From assembly GCF_003351025.1 (NCBI RefSeq), contig NZ_QPCG01000002.1, forward strand, positions 62,001-126,000: DNA of 64,000 nt, written 5' to 3'. The notes beneath the pieces were generated by a model. That model saw only the letters and a list, made by a program, of their open reading frames with translations, searched no databases and was not told the origin of the DNA. Below are positions 17,568-26,462 of this stretch, piece after piece; the first letter of the stretch is position 1, and each line of letters begins with the position of its first letter. The stretch is from Mucilaginibacter endophyticus (lineage in GTDB: Bacteria; Bacteroidota; Bacteroidia; Sphingobacteriales; Sphingobacteriaceae). The translations under genes and the position numbers were made by a program.

Positions 17568-18629
17568 TTATCCGGCAACATGTTTTAACAGCGGTAGCTT
17601 GCTCATCACATAGATCAGGAGGCTGGACAGTAAAAAGGTTAATAATGCCACTAATGGAATACTGAAAATCGGGTTAAAAATGTTGTATGTGATATCATTA
17701 AGCTCAAGCACATTTAAAATGAAAGCATGGCTAAGGTATAAGCCCAGGGTATATTTACCTAAATTGTTTATGAGTTTATTTACAACCGGGTTTAAATTGA
17801 CTTTGGTAAATCTTGCCATTAAAAATGCGCTCGACGACAGTATAACTATAAAAGGACTAATCGGCTCGTAAAAGAAAGTATTTAAGCTTTTGGTTTTCAA
17901 TAGTATAAAATACGTGCCTAAAGCTATTAATAGAGCACATAATACAAATACCAGGGCCGCAATTGGAGCTATGTTTTTAAATTTAATTGGCTTATAGGCA
18001 AGGTAATAGCCAAGTACAAGATACCCAATATATCCGGTAAAGTTATGCAGGTCGATGCCGGGATCTAATATTGTTAAATAAGGGCGGCTTAACATTACTG
18101 TTAAAAACCAGATACCTAAAAAGTATAACAACTCTTTTTCTGTTGCGTTACGTACAAACTTGCTTATTACGGGTATAAACAGGTAAAGGCCCATTAAAAG
18201 ATAAACGTACCATAAATGATAATAACTACCAGTTTGCAGTTGCTGTATTACAAGTTTTATATTGGGCCATATATTGTCTGATAGTTCTATTTCTTCGTTG
18301 TAGAGTCTATAACCAATATAAACCAAACTCCAAAAAATAAATGGAGGTATTAGCCTGCCAAATCGCCGTTTTAAGAAGTCTTTAAGTTCATACTCGCGCT
18401 GTAATAATAAAGCTCCTGTTATCATTACAAAAACTGGTACACAAAAACGTACCAGGGCATTGTAAGCATCAGCGGCAAGCCAATCGTTAATGGATGCATC
18501 TTTAACACGGAATAACAAGGGAGATGCTGTATGTAGAACAACAACGGCAAACATAGCTATCAACCTTAAAATATTTATCCAGTTGATATTATGGTGTTTA
18601 TCTGTGCTAATTGTTTGGCTAAATTTCAT
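17568..18629 (-). CDS. Membrane acyltransferase, acyltransferase-3 family
   Basis: 353 residues with about ten hydrophobic helices. The N-terminal pattern NILRLIAMFAVVVLHTAS, with a conserved Arg and His, is the acyltransferase-3 (OafA/WecH-like) signature. Such proteins move O-acetyl or other acyl groups from cytoplasmic donors to surface glycans, lipids or peptidoglycan. Single gene between the tmRNA promoter and an aminotransferase on the same strand; the latter has its own terminator, so expression is separate. The acceptor cannot be told from the sequence. Confidence 0.85.
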   Translation of the reverse strand: MKFSQTISTDKHHNINWINILRLIAMFAVVVLHTASPLLFRVKDASINDWLAADAYNALVRFCVPVFVMITGALLLQREYELKDFLKRRFGRLIPPFIFWSLVYIGYRLYNEEIELSDNIWPNIKLVIQQLQTGSYYHLWYVYLLMGLYLFIPVISKFVRNATEKELLYFLGIWFLTVMLSRPYLTILDPGIDLHNFTGYIGYLVLGYYLAYKPIKFKNIAPIAALVFVLCALLIALGTYFILLKTKSLNTFFYEPISPFIVILSSSAFLMARFTKVNLNPVVNKLINNLGKYTLGLYLSHAFILNVLELNDITYNIFNPIFSIPLVALLTFLLSSLLIYVMSKLPLLKHVAG

Positions 18630-18669
18630 TGAATAGGCCTGTGGTATATTATATACGATTGATTAGGGT

Positions 18670-18704
18670 AAAAAACAACAAAACCCGTTTTTGAACCGGG
18701 CTTT
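18670..18704 (-). terminator. Terminator of the aminotransferase gene
   Basis: Minus-strand stem AAAGCCCG/CGGGTTTT (one G-T pair) with a 9-nt loop, followed by a T-rich tract, about 25 bp after the aminotransferase stop. Confidence 0.7.
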
Positions 18705-18729
18705 GTGTTTGTTAAATATGTAAAATGAA

Positions 18730-19956
18730 TTAATTGCCAAGTGCCAATTCCGAATTAGCAACTGTTCTACCCGGATAAACTTTTAAGGCTTCATCCAAAC
18801 AAATCATAGCTTTTTTAAGATCATCATTGTTCAACACGTAAGCCATACGTACTTCGTTTGATCCGGCGTCTGGTGTACTGTAAAAACCTGTAGCCGGAGC
18901 CATCATAACGGTTTCATTATTAAGGCTGAAGGCTTCCAGCATCCACTGGCAAAACTTATCGGCATTGTCTATAGGTAGTTTAGCCACTACATAAAACGCA
19001 CCACCTGGGTTAGGGCAATAAACCCCATCCATTTTGTTCAATGCGTTTACAAGCGTGTCACGCCTGCTGGTATATTCTTTATTTACTGCTTCAAAATAGC
19101 TGTCTGGCGTATCAACAGCAGCCTCTCCGGCAATTTGTTCAACCATGCCAGCGCTTAAACGGGCCTGGGCAAATTTCAATGCTGTTGTACGTAGTTCCTT
19201 GTTTTTGGTGATCATACAACCTAAACGAGCTCCACAGGCACTGTAACGTTTACTCACCGTGTCCATCACCACCACGTTTTCTTCCAGGCCATCCAAATGC
19301 ATTGGTGAGATAAAAGTACGGCCGTCATAGCAAAACTCACGGTATGCCTCGTCCGAAAACAGGTAAAGATCATACTTTAAAACCAGCTGTTTCAAAGCTT
19401 CCATCTCTTCTTTTGAATACAAGTAACCGGTAGGGTTATTAGGATTGCAAATGATGATAGCCTTGGTTTTATCTGTGATCAGTTTTTCAAACTCACTGAT
19501 AGGAGGCAGGGCGAAACCATTGTCTATAAACGATAAGATAGGCTTAACCACAATATCGCTTTGGCTGGTAAAACCATTATAGTTGGCGTAAAATGGCTCG
19601 GGGATAATCACTTCATCTCCCGGATCAAGGCAGGCCATTAATGCAATACTGATGGCTTCCGAGCCGCCGGTAGTAACAATGATATCTTCAGGCGTGATAT
19701 TGTAGTTTAGTTTATTATAGTACTCCGTAAGCTTTTTGCGATAGCTTAAAGTACCTTCGCTCGGGGTATAGGCCCAAACTTTAAAGTCGATGTTTTTAAT
19801 GGCATTAAGCATGCCATCTGGTGTAGCAATATCGGGTTGGCCGATGTTCAGATGATACACCTTTTTCCCATCCTGCTTAGCTTTATCAGCATAAGGTGTT
19901 AATTTACGAATCGGTGATGCGGGCATTCGCTGCCCTTTTTCAGATATTTTTGGCAT
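18730..19956 (-). CDS. PLP-dependent aminotransferase, class I (aspartate aminotransferase-like)
   Basis: 408 residues, fold type I aminotransferase. Lys236 in DTVSKRYSACGARLG is the PLP-binding lysine with the downstream G-R-G pattern; NPNNPTG (near 172-178), DEAY (near 207) and the N-terminal LNIGQPD loop are also present. It most likely moves the amino group between aspartate or an aromatic/branched amino acid and 2-oxoglutarate; exact substrate is open. As no aromatic aminotransferase lies in the aro operon of this window, it is one candidate for that step. A -7 box ends only 4 bp before the start codon. Confidence 0.9.
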   Translation of the reverse strand: MPKISEKGQRMPASPIRKLTPYADKAKQDGKKVYHLNIGQPDIATPDGMLNAIKNIDFKVWAYTPSEGTLSYRKKLTEYYNKLNYNITPEDIIVTTGGSEAISIALMACLDPGDEVIIPEPFYANYNGFTSQSDIVVKPILSFIDNGFALPPISEFEKLITDKTKAIIICNPNNPTGYLYSKEEMEALKQLVLKYDLYLFSDEAYREFCYDGRTFISPMHLDGLEENVVVMDTVSKRYSACGARLGCMITKNKELRTTALKFAQARLSAGMVEQIAGEAAVDTPDSYFEAVNKEYTSRRDTLVNALNKMDGVYCPNPGGAFYVVAKLPIDNADKFCQWMLEAFSLNNETVMMAPATGFYSTPDAGSNEVRMAYVLNNDDLKKAMICLDEALKVYPGRTVANSELALGN

Positions 19957-19960
19957 CCTG

Positions 19961-19968
19961 CAAATTTA
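19961..19968 (-). promoter_or_regulatory. -7 box immediately before the aminotransferase start
   Basis: TAAATTTG on the minus strand fits TAnnTTTG and ends 4 bp upstream of ATG 19956, so transcription would begin at or next to the start codon. No good -33 box is visible. Confidence 0.45.
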
Positions 19969-20002
19969 CTAAATTGAAAATATACTTTGTAAAACCTTTG
20001 TA

Positions 20003-20032
20003 AACGAAAAAAGACCCGGTTTCGGGCCTTTT
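20003..20032 (-). terminator. Terminator of DUF1573 gene
   Basis: Minus-strand stem AAAAGGCCCG/CGGGTCTTTT (one G-T pair) with a 4-nt loop, followed by T residues. Confidence 0.75.
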
Positions 20033-20088
20033 AAATATTATTTTAAATATCCCGGTTGATATACGGGATATATCAAGCTCATAATAAA

Positions 20089-20487
20089 TTACTTGCTTGC
20101 CGCGGGTTTAGCTACAACTTCACCAACAATGTTCAGATATTTTTCCGGTGTTACAGCGTTTGATTTAACAACAATGGTTTTGTTGAACGGTGCAGCAGCA
20201 GCAGCATTGTAAGTGATTTTGATTGTACCCTTGTCGCCACTTTTTACTGGAGTTTTAGTGTAATCGGCAATAGTACAGCCGCAGGTTGGCCTTACTTCTG
20301 TTAAAATAAGTGGTTCTTTACCAACGTTGGTAAATTCAAACACAGTAGTAACCGGAGTGCCTTGTGGTATTTTACCGAAGTCATGTTTTTCTTCGTTAAA
20401 TTTAAACTCAGCTTTTCCACTATCTTGTGCTGATGCGGTGAAGGCAAAGCCCAATATTACCGCGCAAATCATTAATATCTTTTTCAT
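20089..20487 (-). CDS. Exported DUF1573 domain protein
   Basis: 132 residues. A signal peptide (1-20, ending TASAQ) is followed by one DUF1573 domain with the typical HDFGKIPQG, FTNVGKEPL and TCGCT motifs. The domain is a beta-sandwich related to the ASH/MSP group, very common in secreted Bacteroidota proteins; its role is not established. Monocistronic with its own -7 box and terminator. Confidence 0.9.
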   Translation of the reverse strand: MKKILMICAVILGFAFTASAQDSGKAEFKFNEEKHDFGKIPQGTPVTTVFEFTNVGKEPLILTEVRPTCGCTIADYTKTPVKSGDKGTIKITYNAAAAAPFNKTIVVKSNAVTPEKYLNIVGEVVAKPAASK

Positions 20488-20506
20488 ACGTTATATTTGA
20501 TTATTA

Positions 20507-20514
20507 CAAATATA
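20507..20514 (-). promoter_or_regulatory. -7 box of DUF1573 gene
   Basis: TATATTTG on the minus strand, 19 bp upstream of the start codon, matches the Bacteroidota -7 consensus TAnnTTTG. Confidence 0.6.
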
Positions 20515-20623
20515 AAAGGTTTAACGTAATTACAAAACTATTACTAAAACTCCGGGTTTTATCTGTTAGTTTGCCTAATACAGAATAGAATTTTATACTT
20601 TTACCGTCTAAACAAAATTTTAT

Positions 20624-23059
20624 ATGCCTGAAACTACAACACGCGCTACCAGTAAATTTAATACTGCCGAGCTAAGTTTTGATGATTTCAAGAAGATTGT
20701 TATTGATGATTATCGTATTGGTTATGAGAGTCGTCAGGCCAGTTTGATAGGCCGCAGGGAAGTACTTACGGGCAAGGCAAAGTTCGGTATTTTTGGCGAC
20801 GGCAAAGAGGTTGCACAGCTGGCTATGGCCAAAGCTTTCCGCGCCGGCGACTGGCGCGCGGGCTACTATCGCGACCAAACTTTTATGTTTGCTACAGGCA
20901 TGAGCAATATGAAAGAGTTTTTTGCTCAGTTATATGCTAATCCTGATATTGAAAAAGATCCTGCATCTGGCGGCAGACAAATGAATTGTCATTATGCTAC
21001 CCGTTTTGTAAATACCGATGGCAGTTGGGTTAACCAGGTTGAAACGATGAACAGCTCGTCGGATATCTCAACAACTGCCGGTCAGATTCCCCGTTTGTTG
21101 GGTTTAGCCTACGCGTCAAAATTATATCGCCAAAATAAAGAACTGGATTACCTGAAACAATTTTCGATTAATGGTAACGAAGTAGCTTTTGGTAGTGTTG
21201 GTAACGGTGCAACATCAGAGGGCTCATTTTTTGAGACTTTTAATGCTGCTGGAGTACTACAAGTACCAATGGCTATTTCAATTTGGGACGATGCTTATGC
21301 TATTTCGGTTCCAGCCAGCCTGCAAACAACTAAAGAAGATATTTCTGAAGTATTAAAAGGTTTTCAGCGCGAAAACGGAAGTAACGGTTACGAAATATTT
21401 AAGGTTCGCGGCTGGGATTATATTGCACTATGCGAAACTTATGAGCGCGCCATCGGCATTTGCCGTGAAGAGCATGTGCCTGTGCTGATTCACGTAACTG
21501 AAATGACTCAGCCGCAAGGACATTCAACTTCAGGCTCGCACGAGCGTTACAAAAGTAAAGAGCGTTTGGCCTGGGAGGATGAACACGATTGCCTGCTTAA
21601 GATGCGTGAATGGATGATTGCATCTGCTATCACTACTGAGATAGAGCTGGAAGAGCTTGAAGCCGAAGCAAAAAGATATGTGCGTGAATGTCAGCGTGAG
21701 GCTGCTAATGAACTGGCTGTTGTAATAAAAGCTGAAATAGAAGAAGCTATAGATTTAATAGATGCTTTCGCAGAATCATTACCGAGGCAAAAAGAAACTA
21801 TATCGGCATTGTCAGTAGGTTTACGTTCCAGCATTGATGCCGGACGACGTGAGATATTTACGGCCATCCGTAAAGCATTGAGATTAACCGTTCATGACGA
21901 TAACGCCGAACGCAAAGCACTGTCGGATTGGCTAAAGGCAGAGGGTGTTAAAAATGCCGAACGCTATAATTCAAAACTATTTACCGGAACCCCAGAATCA
22001 CCTCTTTATGTGCCTGTTGTGCCAGCTATCTACAACGATGATGCAAAGGTTATGGATGGCAGGGAAGTATTAAATGCAGCTTTTGACGCTAACTTTGCCC
22101 GTGATAAAAGTATAGTTGCTTTTGGTGAAGATCTTGGCGCCATAGGCGATGTAAACCAGGGTTTTGCCGGTTTGCAGGCCAAATATGGCGAGATTCGGAT
22201 CAGTGACACCGGAATCCGGGAAACGAGTATTATAGGGCAGGGTATGGGCCTTGCCATGCGTGGTTTAAGGCCAATTGCGGAGATTCAATATCTTGACTAT
22301 CTGATATATGCGATAACCATCATCAGTGATGATATTGCTAGTTTAAGCTACCGTACTATGGGTGGGCAAAAAGCGCCGTTGATTATCCGTACCAGGGGCC
22401 ATAGGTTAGAGGGAATCTGGCACTCCGGTTCTCCAATGAGTGTTATTTTAGGGTCGATGCGTGGTTTTCATATTTGTGTACCCCGTAATATGACCCAAGC
22501 CGCTGGCATGTACAATACGCTACTGAGAGGGGATGAGCCTGCATTGGTAATTGAATGCCTGAATGGCTATCGCCTAAAAGAAAAATTGCCTGCAAACGTT
22601 GGTGAATTTACTGTTCCGCTTGGCAAGGCCGAGGTTTTACAGGAGGGCAATGATATTACGGTAGTATCTTATGGTTCAACTCTGCGCATTGTCCAGGAAG
22701 CATCTGAAGAACTTGCCGCTATGGGAATTAATATTGAAGTGATAGATCCTCAAACTTTATATCCGTTTGATACAGAGAATGTTTGTGGTACTTCCTTAAA
22801 GAAAACCAGCAAGCTGTTAGTTGTTGACGAAGACCTGCCCGGAGCCGGCTCAGCCTACATTTTGCAGAAGATACTGGAGAACCAAAGCGGCTATTATTCG
22901 TTGGATGCCCAGCCTAAAACGCTGACTGCTAAAGAACACAGACCTCCGTATGGCTCAGATGGCGATTATTTCAGCAAACCATCTGTTGATGACGTAATTG
23001 AAATCGTTTACGCCATGATGAATGAGGCTAATCCTTCAAAATACCCAGCTATTTATTAA
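20624..23059 (+). CDS. Fused alpha-beta E1 of a 2-oxo acid dehydrogenase (branched-chain type)
   Basis: 811 residues. The alpha part (about 1-440) holds the thiamine diphosphate motif GSVGNGATSEG (190-200) ending with WDDAYAIS; the beta part (about 465-811) begins with MDGREVLNAAF and contains FGEDLGAIGDVNQGFAGL and EDLPGAGSA. Fused E1 subunits are usual for the branched-chain 2-oxo acid (2-oxoisovalerate) dehydrogenase of Bacteroidota, which decarboxylates keto acids of Val, Leu and Ile and passes the acyl group to E2; the products feed iso-branched fatty acids. E2 and E3 are not next to it. Pyruvate as substrate is less likely but not excluded. Confidence 0.88.
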   Translation: MPETTTRATSKFNTAELSFDDFKKIVIDDYRIGYESRQASLIGRREVLTGKAKFGIFGDGKEVAQLAMAKAFRAGDWRAGYYRDQTFMFATGMSNMKEFFAQLYANPDIEKDPASGGRQMNCHYATRFVNTDGSWVNQVETMNSSSDISTTAGQIPRLLGLAYASKLYRQNKELDYLKQFSINGNEVAFGSVGNGATSEGSFFETFNAAGVLQVPMAISIWDDAYAISVPASLQTTKEDISEVLKGFQRENGSNGYEIFKVRGWDYIALCETYERAIGICREEHVPVLIHVTEMTQPQGHSTSGSHERYKSKERLAWEDEHDCLLKMREWMIASAITTEIELEELEAEAKRYVRECQREAANELAVVIKAEIEEAIDLIDAFAESLPRQKETISALSVGLRSSIDAGRREIFTAIRKALRLTVHDDNAERKALSDWLKAEGVKNAERYNSKLFTGTPESPLYVPVVPAIYNDDAKVMDGREVLNAAFDANFARDKSIVAFGEDLGAIGDVNQGFAGLQAKYGEIRISDTGIRETSIIGQGMGLAMRGLRPIAEIQYLDYLIYAITIISDDIASLSYRTMGGQKAPLIIRTRGHRLEGIWHSGSPMSVILGSMRGFHICVPRNMTQAAGMYNTLLRGDEPALVIECLNGYRLKEKLPANVGEFTVPLGKAEVLQEGNDITVVSYGSTLRIVQEASEELAAMGINIEVIDPQTLYPFDTENVCGTSLKKTSKLLVVDEDLPGAGSAYILQKILENQSGYYSLDAQPKTLTAKEHRPPYGSDGDYFSKPSVDDVIEIVYAMMNEANPSKYPAIY

Positions 23060-23075
23060 TAAATTATAATTACAG

Positions 23076-23127
23076 GTTGGTGAGATTGGTGATTTATAAA
23101 TCATTAATTTCACCAACGGTTTTTTAT
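23076..23127 (+). terminator. Terminator after the E1 gene
   Basis: Stem GTTGGTGA (23076-23083) with TCACCAAC (23110-23117), an A/T-rich inner part that can also pair, then a six-T tract. A frame from TTG 23077 would run through this hairpin, which supports ATG 23134 as start of the next gene. Confidence 0.65.
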
Positions 23128-23133
23128 CTAACT

Positions 23134-23712
23134 ATGGACAACACTTTTTTAACCGTCGCCGAAAATATTAAAACCCGCCGTACTGTAAAACCGGCCATGA
23201 TGAATGGTCATAAAGCACCAAACGGACATATAGCGGCATTACTTGAACTTGCTGATTGGGCACCAACACATGGCTTTACCGAACCATGGCGTTTTATCGT
23301 TTACGAAAATCCCGAGCAATTTTGTGGCGAACATGCTGAAGTTTACAAAAAAAGCGTATCTGCCGAAGATTTTAACGAAGCCACTTATAACAACCTGAAA
23401 ACGCTTGGTAATAAGGTCTCTCATGTTATCATTTCTGTAATGCAACGTGGTGATCTGCCGAAAATTCCACCGTTTGAAGAAGTTGCAGCAGTATCAAGCG
23501 CTATTCAAAATATCCTGTTAGGTGCTACTGCTTTAAACATGGCTTCATTCTGGAGTACAGGTGGGGCTATCCTGAAACCGGCGTTTAAAGAGTTTCTGAA
23601 TTTAAGAGAAGAGGATAATGTAATGGGCGTATTGTACCTCGGCTATGCCGATCAATATCCTGAAGGAAAACGTACCGTTCCGCTTGAAGATAAAGTTAAA
23701 TGGGTTAAGTAA
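23134..23712 (+). CDS. Nitroreductase family protein (YdjA-like)
   Basis: 192 residues from ATG 23134; a longer reading from TTG 23077 would place the start in the preceding terminator and is rejected. The N-terminal IKTRRTVKP and the LADWAPTHGFTEPWRF segment are FMN-binding nitroreductase signatures. These enzymes are homodimeric flavoproteins that reduce nitro compounds, quinones or other oxidised carbon with NAD(P)H. Length is normal for the compact YdjA-like group. Natural substrate unknown. Confidence 0.88.
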   Translation: MDNTFLTVAENIKTRRTVKPAMMNGHKAPNGHIAALLELADWAPTHGFTEPWRFIVYENPEQFCGEHAEVYKKSVSAEDFNEATYNNLKTLGNKVSHVIISVMQRGDLPKIPPFEEVAAVSSAIQNILLGATALNMASFWSTGGAILKPAFKEFLNLREEDNVMGVLYLGYADQYPEGKRTVPLEDKVKWVK

Positions 23713-23814
23713 AATTAACCCATAACCTTTCCCGTTTCTGCTCCGTATAACTGCCCAAAATATTGCTTAGTTTTAAACTTATTTTCATTTAAGTAAAAAA
23801 TTATTGTTTGCTGA

Positions 23815-23845
23815 TTTGGATTTTAGGTTTTAAAGTATATTTTTG
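23815..23845 (+). promoter_or_regulatory. Promoter of the L,D-transpeptidase gene
   Basis: TTTG at 23815-23818, then 19 bases, then TATTTTTG at 23838-23845: a full match to the Bacteroidota -33/-7 promoter pattern. It leaves a 5' untranslated region of about 85 bases. Confidence 0.7.
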
Positions 23846-23935
23846 TGTTGGCCTGTTAATAAAAGGTTAACACACCGTCCAGAACCTGTTACTATACCCT
23901 AATTATTTAGAATTAAATTAAACTCAGGCAAGCGT

Positions 23936-24727
23936 ATGAGGAAACATTTTTTGTGGGTCACTATGGCGATTTTTTTTCTGTCAGCAACAATCTTAAGCTG
24001 GAAATCGGATGGTGCAAACAGATCAGTGAGTGTTGGGAAAAAAAGTGCAGCATTTACAACAAAAGAACTATTTGAGCAATACGTCAACAATTTATATGAA
24101 TCGGCCCATCTTGGGGAAACCGGTTTAGCTTTTAACGTATTTGAAAAAGCGGTTACGGGTTACACTAATTTAAAGCTTTCGCACATGGTGCCTCAAAGCA
24201 GCGATGTGCTTACGGTAGTTGATTTTTCCAAATCGAGCCGGGAAAAGCGTATGTGGATCGTTAATTTGTTAAGCAAACAATTGATACTTAATACCTGGGT
24301 TGCTCATGGATCGGGTAGTGGCGAAGAAATGGCCAGTCATTTTTCAGATGCTAACGACTCGCATGAAAGCAGCCTTGGATTTTATGTAACCGATAAGGTT
24401 TACAACGGTAAACACGGTCGCTCGCTATATCTTGATGGTATGGATGAGGGCTTTAATAGTAATGCTCGTATGCGCAGTATTGTTGTACATGGTGCCAATT
24501 ATGTTGGCCCGGCAGCTATTAATAAGCAGGGATATTTGGGCCGGAGCTTTGGTTGCCCCGCGGTATCTCCGAAAGTAATTAATAAAGTAATTAATACAAT
24601 TGCCGGAAAAACTGTTATATTTATTAACGGAAACGACGAATCGTATTATTCGAAATATTTGGATGAGGCTGGCCCGCTTAATTTGATGGCGAGCGCTGAT
24701 ACTTCATTCAATTTTGCTAAGTTTTAA
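23936..24727 (+). CDS. Exported murein L,D-transpeptidase, YkuD_2 type
   Basis: 263 residues with an N-terminal signal peptide (about 1-25, hydrophobic run VTMAIFFLSATIL). The catalytic region carries HGSGSGE, LYLDGMDEGFN, VVHGANYV and Cys207 in RSFGCPAVS, the order seen in the YkuD_2 (PF13645) group. It should act in the periplasm, making or altering 3-3 crosslinks or attaching proteins to peptidoglycan. Convergent with a second, unrelated-type L,D-transpeptidase; a strong terminator separates them. Confidence 0.88.
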   Translation: MRKHFLWVTMAIFFLSATILSWKSDGANRSVSVGKKSAAFTTKELFEQYVNNLYESAHLGETGLAFNVFEKAVTGYTNLKLSHMVPQSSDVLTVVDFSKSSREKRMWIVNLLSKQLILNTWVAHGSGSGEEMASHFSDANDSHESSLGFYVTDKVYNGKHGRSLYLDGMDEGFNSNARMRSIVVHGANYVGPAAINKQGYLGRSFGCPAVSPKVINKVINTIAGKTVIFINGNDESYYSKYLDEAGPLNLMASADTSFNFAKF

Positions 24728-24758
24728 ATCCAACCCCAACTATAAACCAAATCATGAG

Positions 24759-24793
24759 GCCCGGCTAACCGAAAGTTAGCCGGGCTCTTTTTT
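24759..24793 (+). terminator. Terminator between convergent L,D-transpeptidase genes
   Basis: 11-bp perfect stem GCCCGGCTAAC/GTTAGCCGGGC (24759-24769 with 24775-24785), a CGAAA loop and a T tract. Confidence 0.88.
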
Positions 24794-24794
24794 A

Positions 24795-26336
24795 TTACTT
24801 AGCCAAAAAGTTTTGCAGGTGTGCGTACAGCACAATATCTAAGCCGTAAACGTCTGGCCTGTATTGTATGGCGCCATTTTCATCAGCCCAGCAGGTTACG
24901 TAGGTGATATAGATAGGCATTTTTTTCGGCAAACCAATATTGGTTGGCTCCGGTTTATCCTCAATCATATCTTTCGAAATGGTATCAAGGTCGGCCCCTT
25001 CACCAAACAGATTTGTTGCAAGGCCAAGCGGATCGCCCAGACGCACACAACCATGACTTACAGCCCGCATGGTGTGCCTGAATGCTTCTTTATTAGGCGT
25101 ATCATGCAGATAAACGCTGCTGCGGTTTTTAAACAGAAATTTTATTTTCCCCAGCGAATTATCTTCGCCCGGGCGTTGTTTAAACTCATACTCAAGGTTA
25201 TCCGGCGTAACTTGTGTCCAGTCAATGGTTTCCGGATCTGCAATCTTCCGGCCATCTTTAAATACGTCAATGTTTTTGTTGGAAAGATAGAAGCGGTCTT
25301 CGGCTGCCTCAACAATGATTTCTTTTGTGGCAATGCTGCGCGGAATGTTCCAAACCGGGTTTACCTCAACACTATGGATCACACTGTTTAGGATAGGCGT
25401 TTCGCGGGGAAATGGTTTATCTGCCCTTGCGGTATCGTCAAAATGTTCAAGGGTATTTTGGTTTTTCATATTGCGTCCCTGTCCAACGCAAACCTTCATA
25501 TTTAATACCGATTTGCCATCTTCCATCACGTCAAGCCTGAAATCGGGAATGTTGACGATGACGTATTTGGGCTCATAAGGCTTGTTCCGCCATCTTAAAC
25601 GCTCAAGGCTAACCAACAAATAACGTTTGCTTTCCTCTTTTGAAAGGCCATCAATAGTAGCACTATCCCTGTACGCTTTTTGTAAAGCTAAATATTGCGG
25701 GTTTTTAGGCTGAATACTATCCAGAAATGTTTTATAATCCGCTCTTTCTAAAGTAGCAAGCATGGTTGTACTATCAGGCCGGCGGGTAGCCATAAAATAC
25801 CTCGAATAGATCTTTTTAGGGTTAATCACCCCATATTGCAGCGCGTTGGAGTACTTTACAAGTGCGCCGGCTGTTAAAATTTCGAGCTTAGCAACCGTTT
25901 CATATGCTTCATCTATTGTTGTGATCGCTGTTTTGTTTTTGAGTTTGGCAACAAGCGTTTTAATCTCTCCTGAAGGATATACCGTCGGGTCAAGGCCGTG
26001 CTCATTAATCTTTTCCAGGTATTCAGGCAGAGCTTCAAGATCGCCGTTATTTAAGTGATTGATAACTAAAATGGGCTGGTACTCGTTTTTTTTAAAAAAA
26101 GATTCGATAACCAATGGGTTGGCCGTTTTTGACCGGTATTTGGCAAATACCCTTTTAAAAACAGGAATGTATTCTTCAGTATCTGCCTTTTTGAAAATTT
26201 CATTTTGAGTAATCCTGAACATATCTTCAGCAATCATCTCGTGCTTTTTTTTACAGCTTTGTAGTACAGCGGGCAAAACCAAACACGTGGAAAGTATAAT
26301 CGGGATAAAGTGTTTCCTAAATGGAATAGGTATCAT
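24795..26336 (-). CDS. L,D-transpeptidase lipoprotein, YcbB/LdtD-like
   Basis: 513 residues. The start is a lipoprotein signal with lipobox VLQSC (Cys28). Residues about 50-270 form the scaffold/peptidoglycan-binding part found in YcbB-type enzymes; the YkuD catalytic domain (about 285-490) shows YLHDTPNK and His428/Cys430 in SHGCVRLG. Such enzymes make 3-3 crosslinks in peptidoglycan. Anchored in a membrane facing the periplasm. Its single gene faces the YkuD_2 gene on the other strand. Confidence 0.9.
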   Translation of the reverse strand: MIPIPFRKHFIPIILSTCLVLPAVLQSCKKKHEMIAEDMFRITQNEIFKKADTEEYIPVFKRVFAKYRSKTANPLVIESFFKKNEYQPILVINHLNNGDLEALPEYLEKINEHGLDPTVYPSGEIKTLVAKLKNKTAITTIDEAYETVAKLEILTAGALVKYSNALQYGVINPKKIYSRYFMATRRPDSTTMLATLERADYKTFLDSIQPKNPQYLALQKAYRDSATIDGLSKEESKRYLLVSLERLRWRNKPYEPKYVIVNIPDFRLDVMEDGKSVLNMKVCVGQGRNMKNQNTLEHFDDTARADKPFPRETPILNSVIHSVEVNPVWNIPRSIATKEIIVEAAEDRFYLSNKNIDVFKDGRKIADPETIDWTQVTPDNLEYEFKQRPGEDNSLGKIKFLFKNRSSVYLHDTPNKEAFRHTMRAVSHGCVRLGDPLGLATNLFGEGADLDTISKDMIEDKPEPTNIGLPKKMPIYITYVTCWADENGAIQYRPDVYGLDIVLYAHLQNFLAK

Positions 26337-26407
26337 ATAAACGAAAGATAGTTAAATATTGCATATGAATAGCAATAGCCATACCATAAACGGCTATGCT
26401 TTTTATT

Positions 26408-26415
26408 TATTTTTG
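26408..26415 (+). promoter_or_regulatory. -7 box of GH26 gene
   Basis: TATTTTTG fits TAnnTTTG; no matching -33 box at the right distance. It lies 47 bp before the GH26 start. Confidence 0.5.
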
Positions 26416-26462
26416 AACAAAGCCCCTTACAACCACTAACACCTATAAACTGTTTAATTAAA

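Noticed and set aside
23077..23133. Upstream TTG start for the nitroreductase
   Set aside because: It would lie within the terminator hairpin of the E1 gene, and the added residues do not resemble the family; ATG 23134 fits the usual N-terminus.
24864..25391. Open frame of 175 codons on the plus strand
   Set aside because: It lies wholly antisense to the YcbB-like L,D-transpeptidase gene, has no domain and no promoter or ribosome site.
23936..26336. Single duplicated L,D-transpeptidase gene
   Set aside because: The two proteins belong to different YkuD subgroups with different motifs and lengths, so they are not a recent duplicate.
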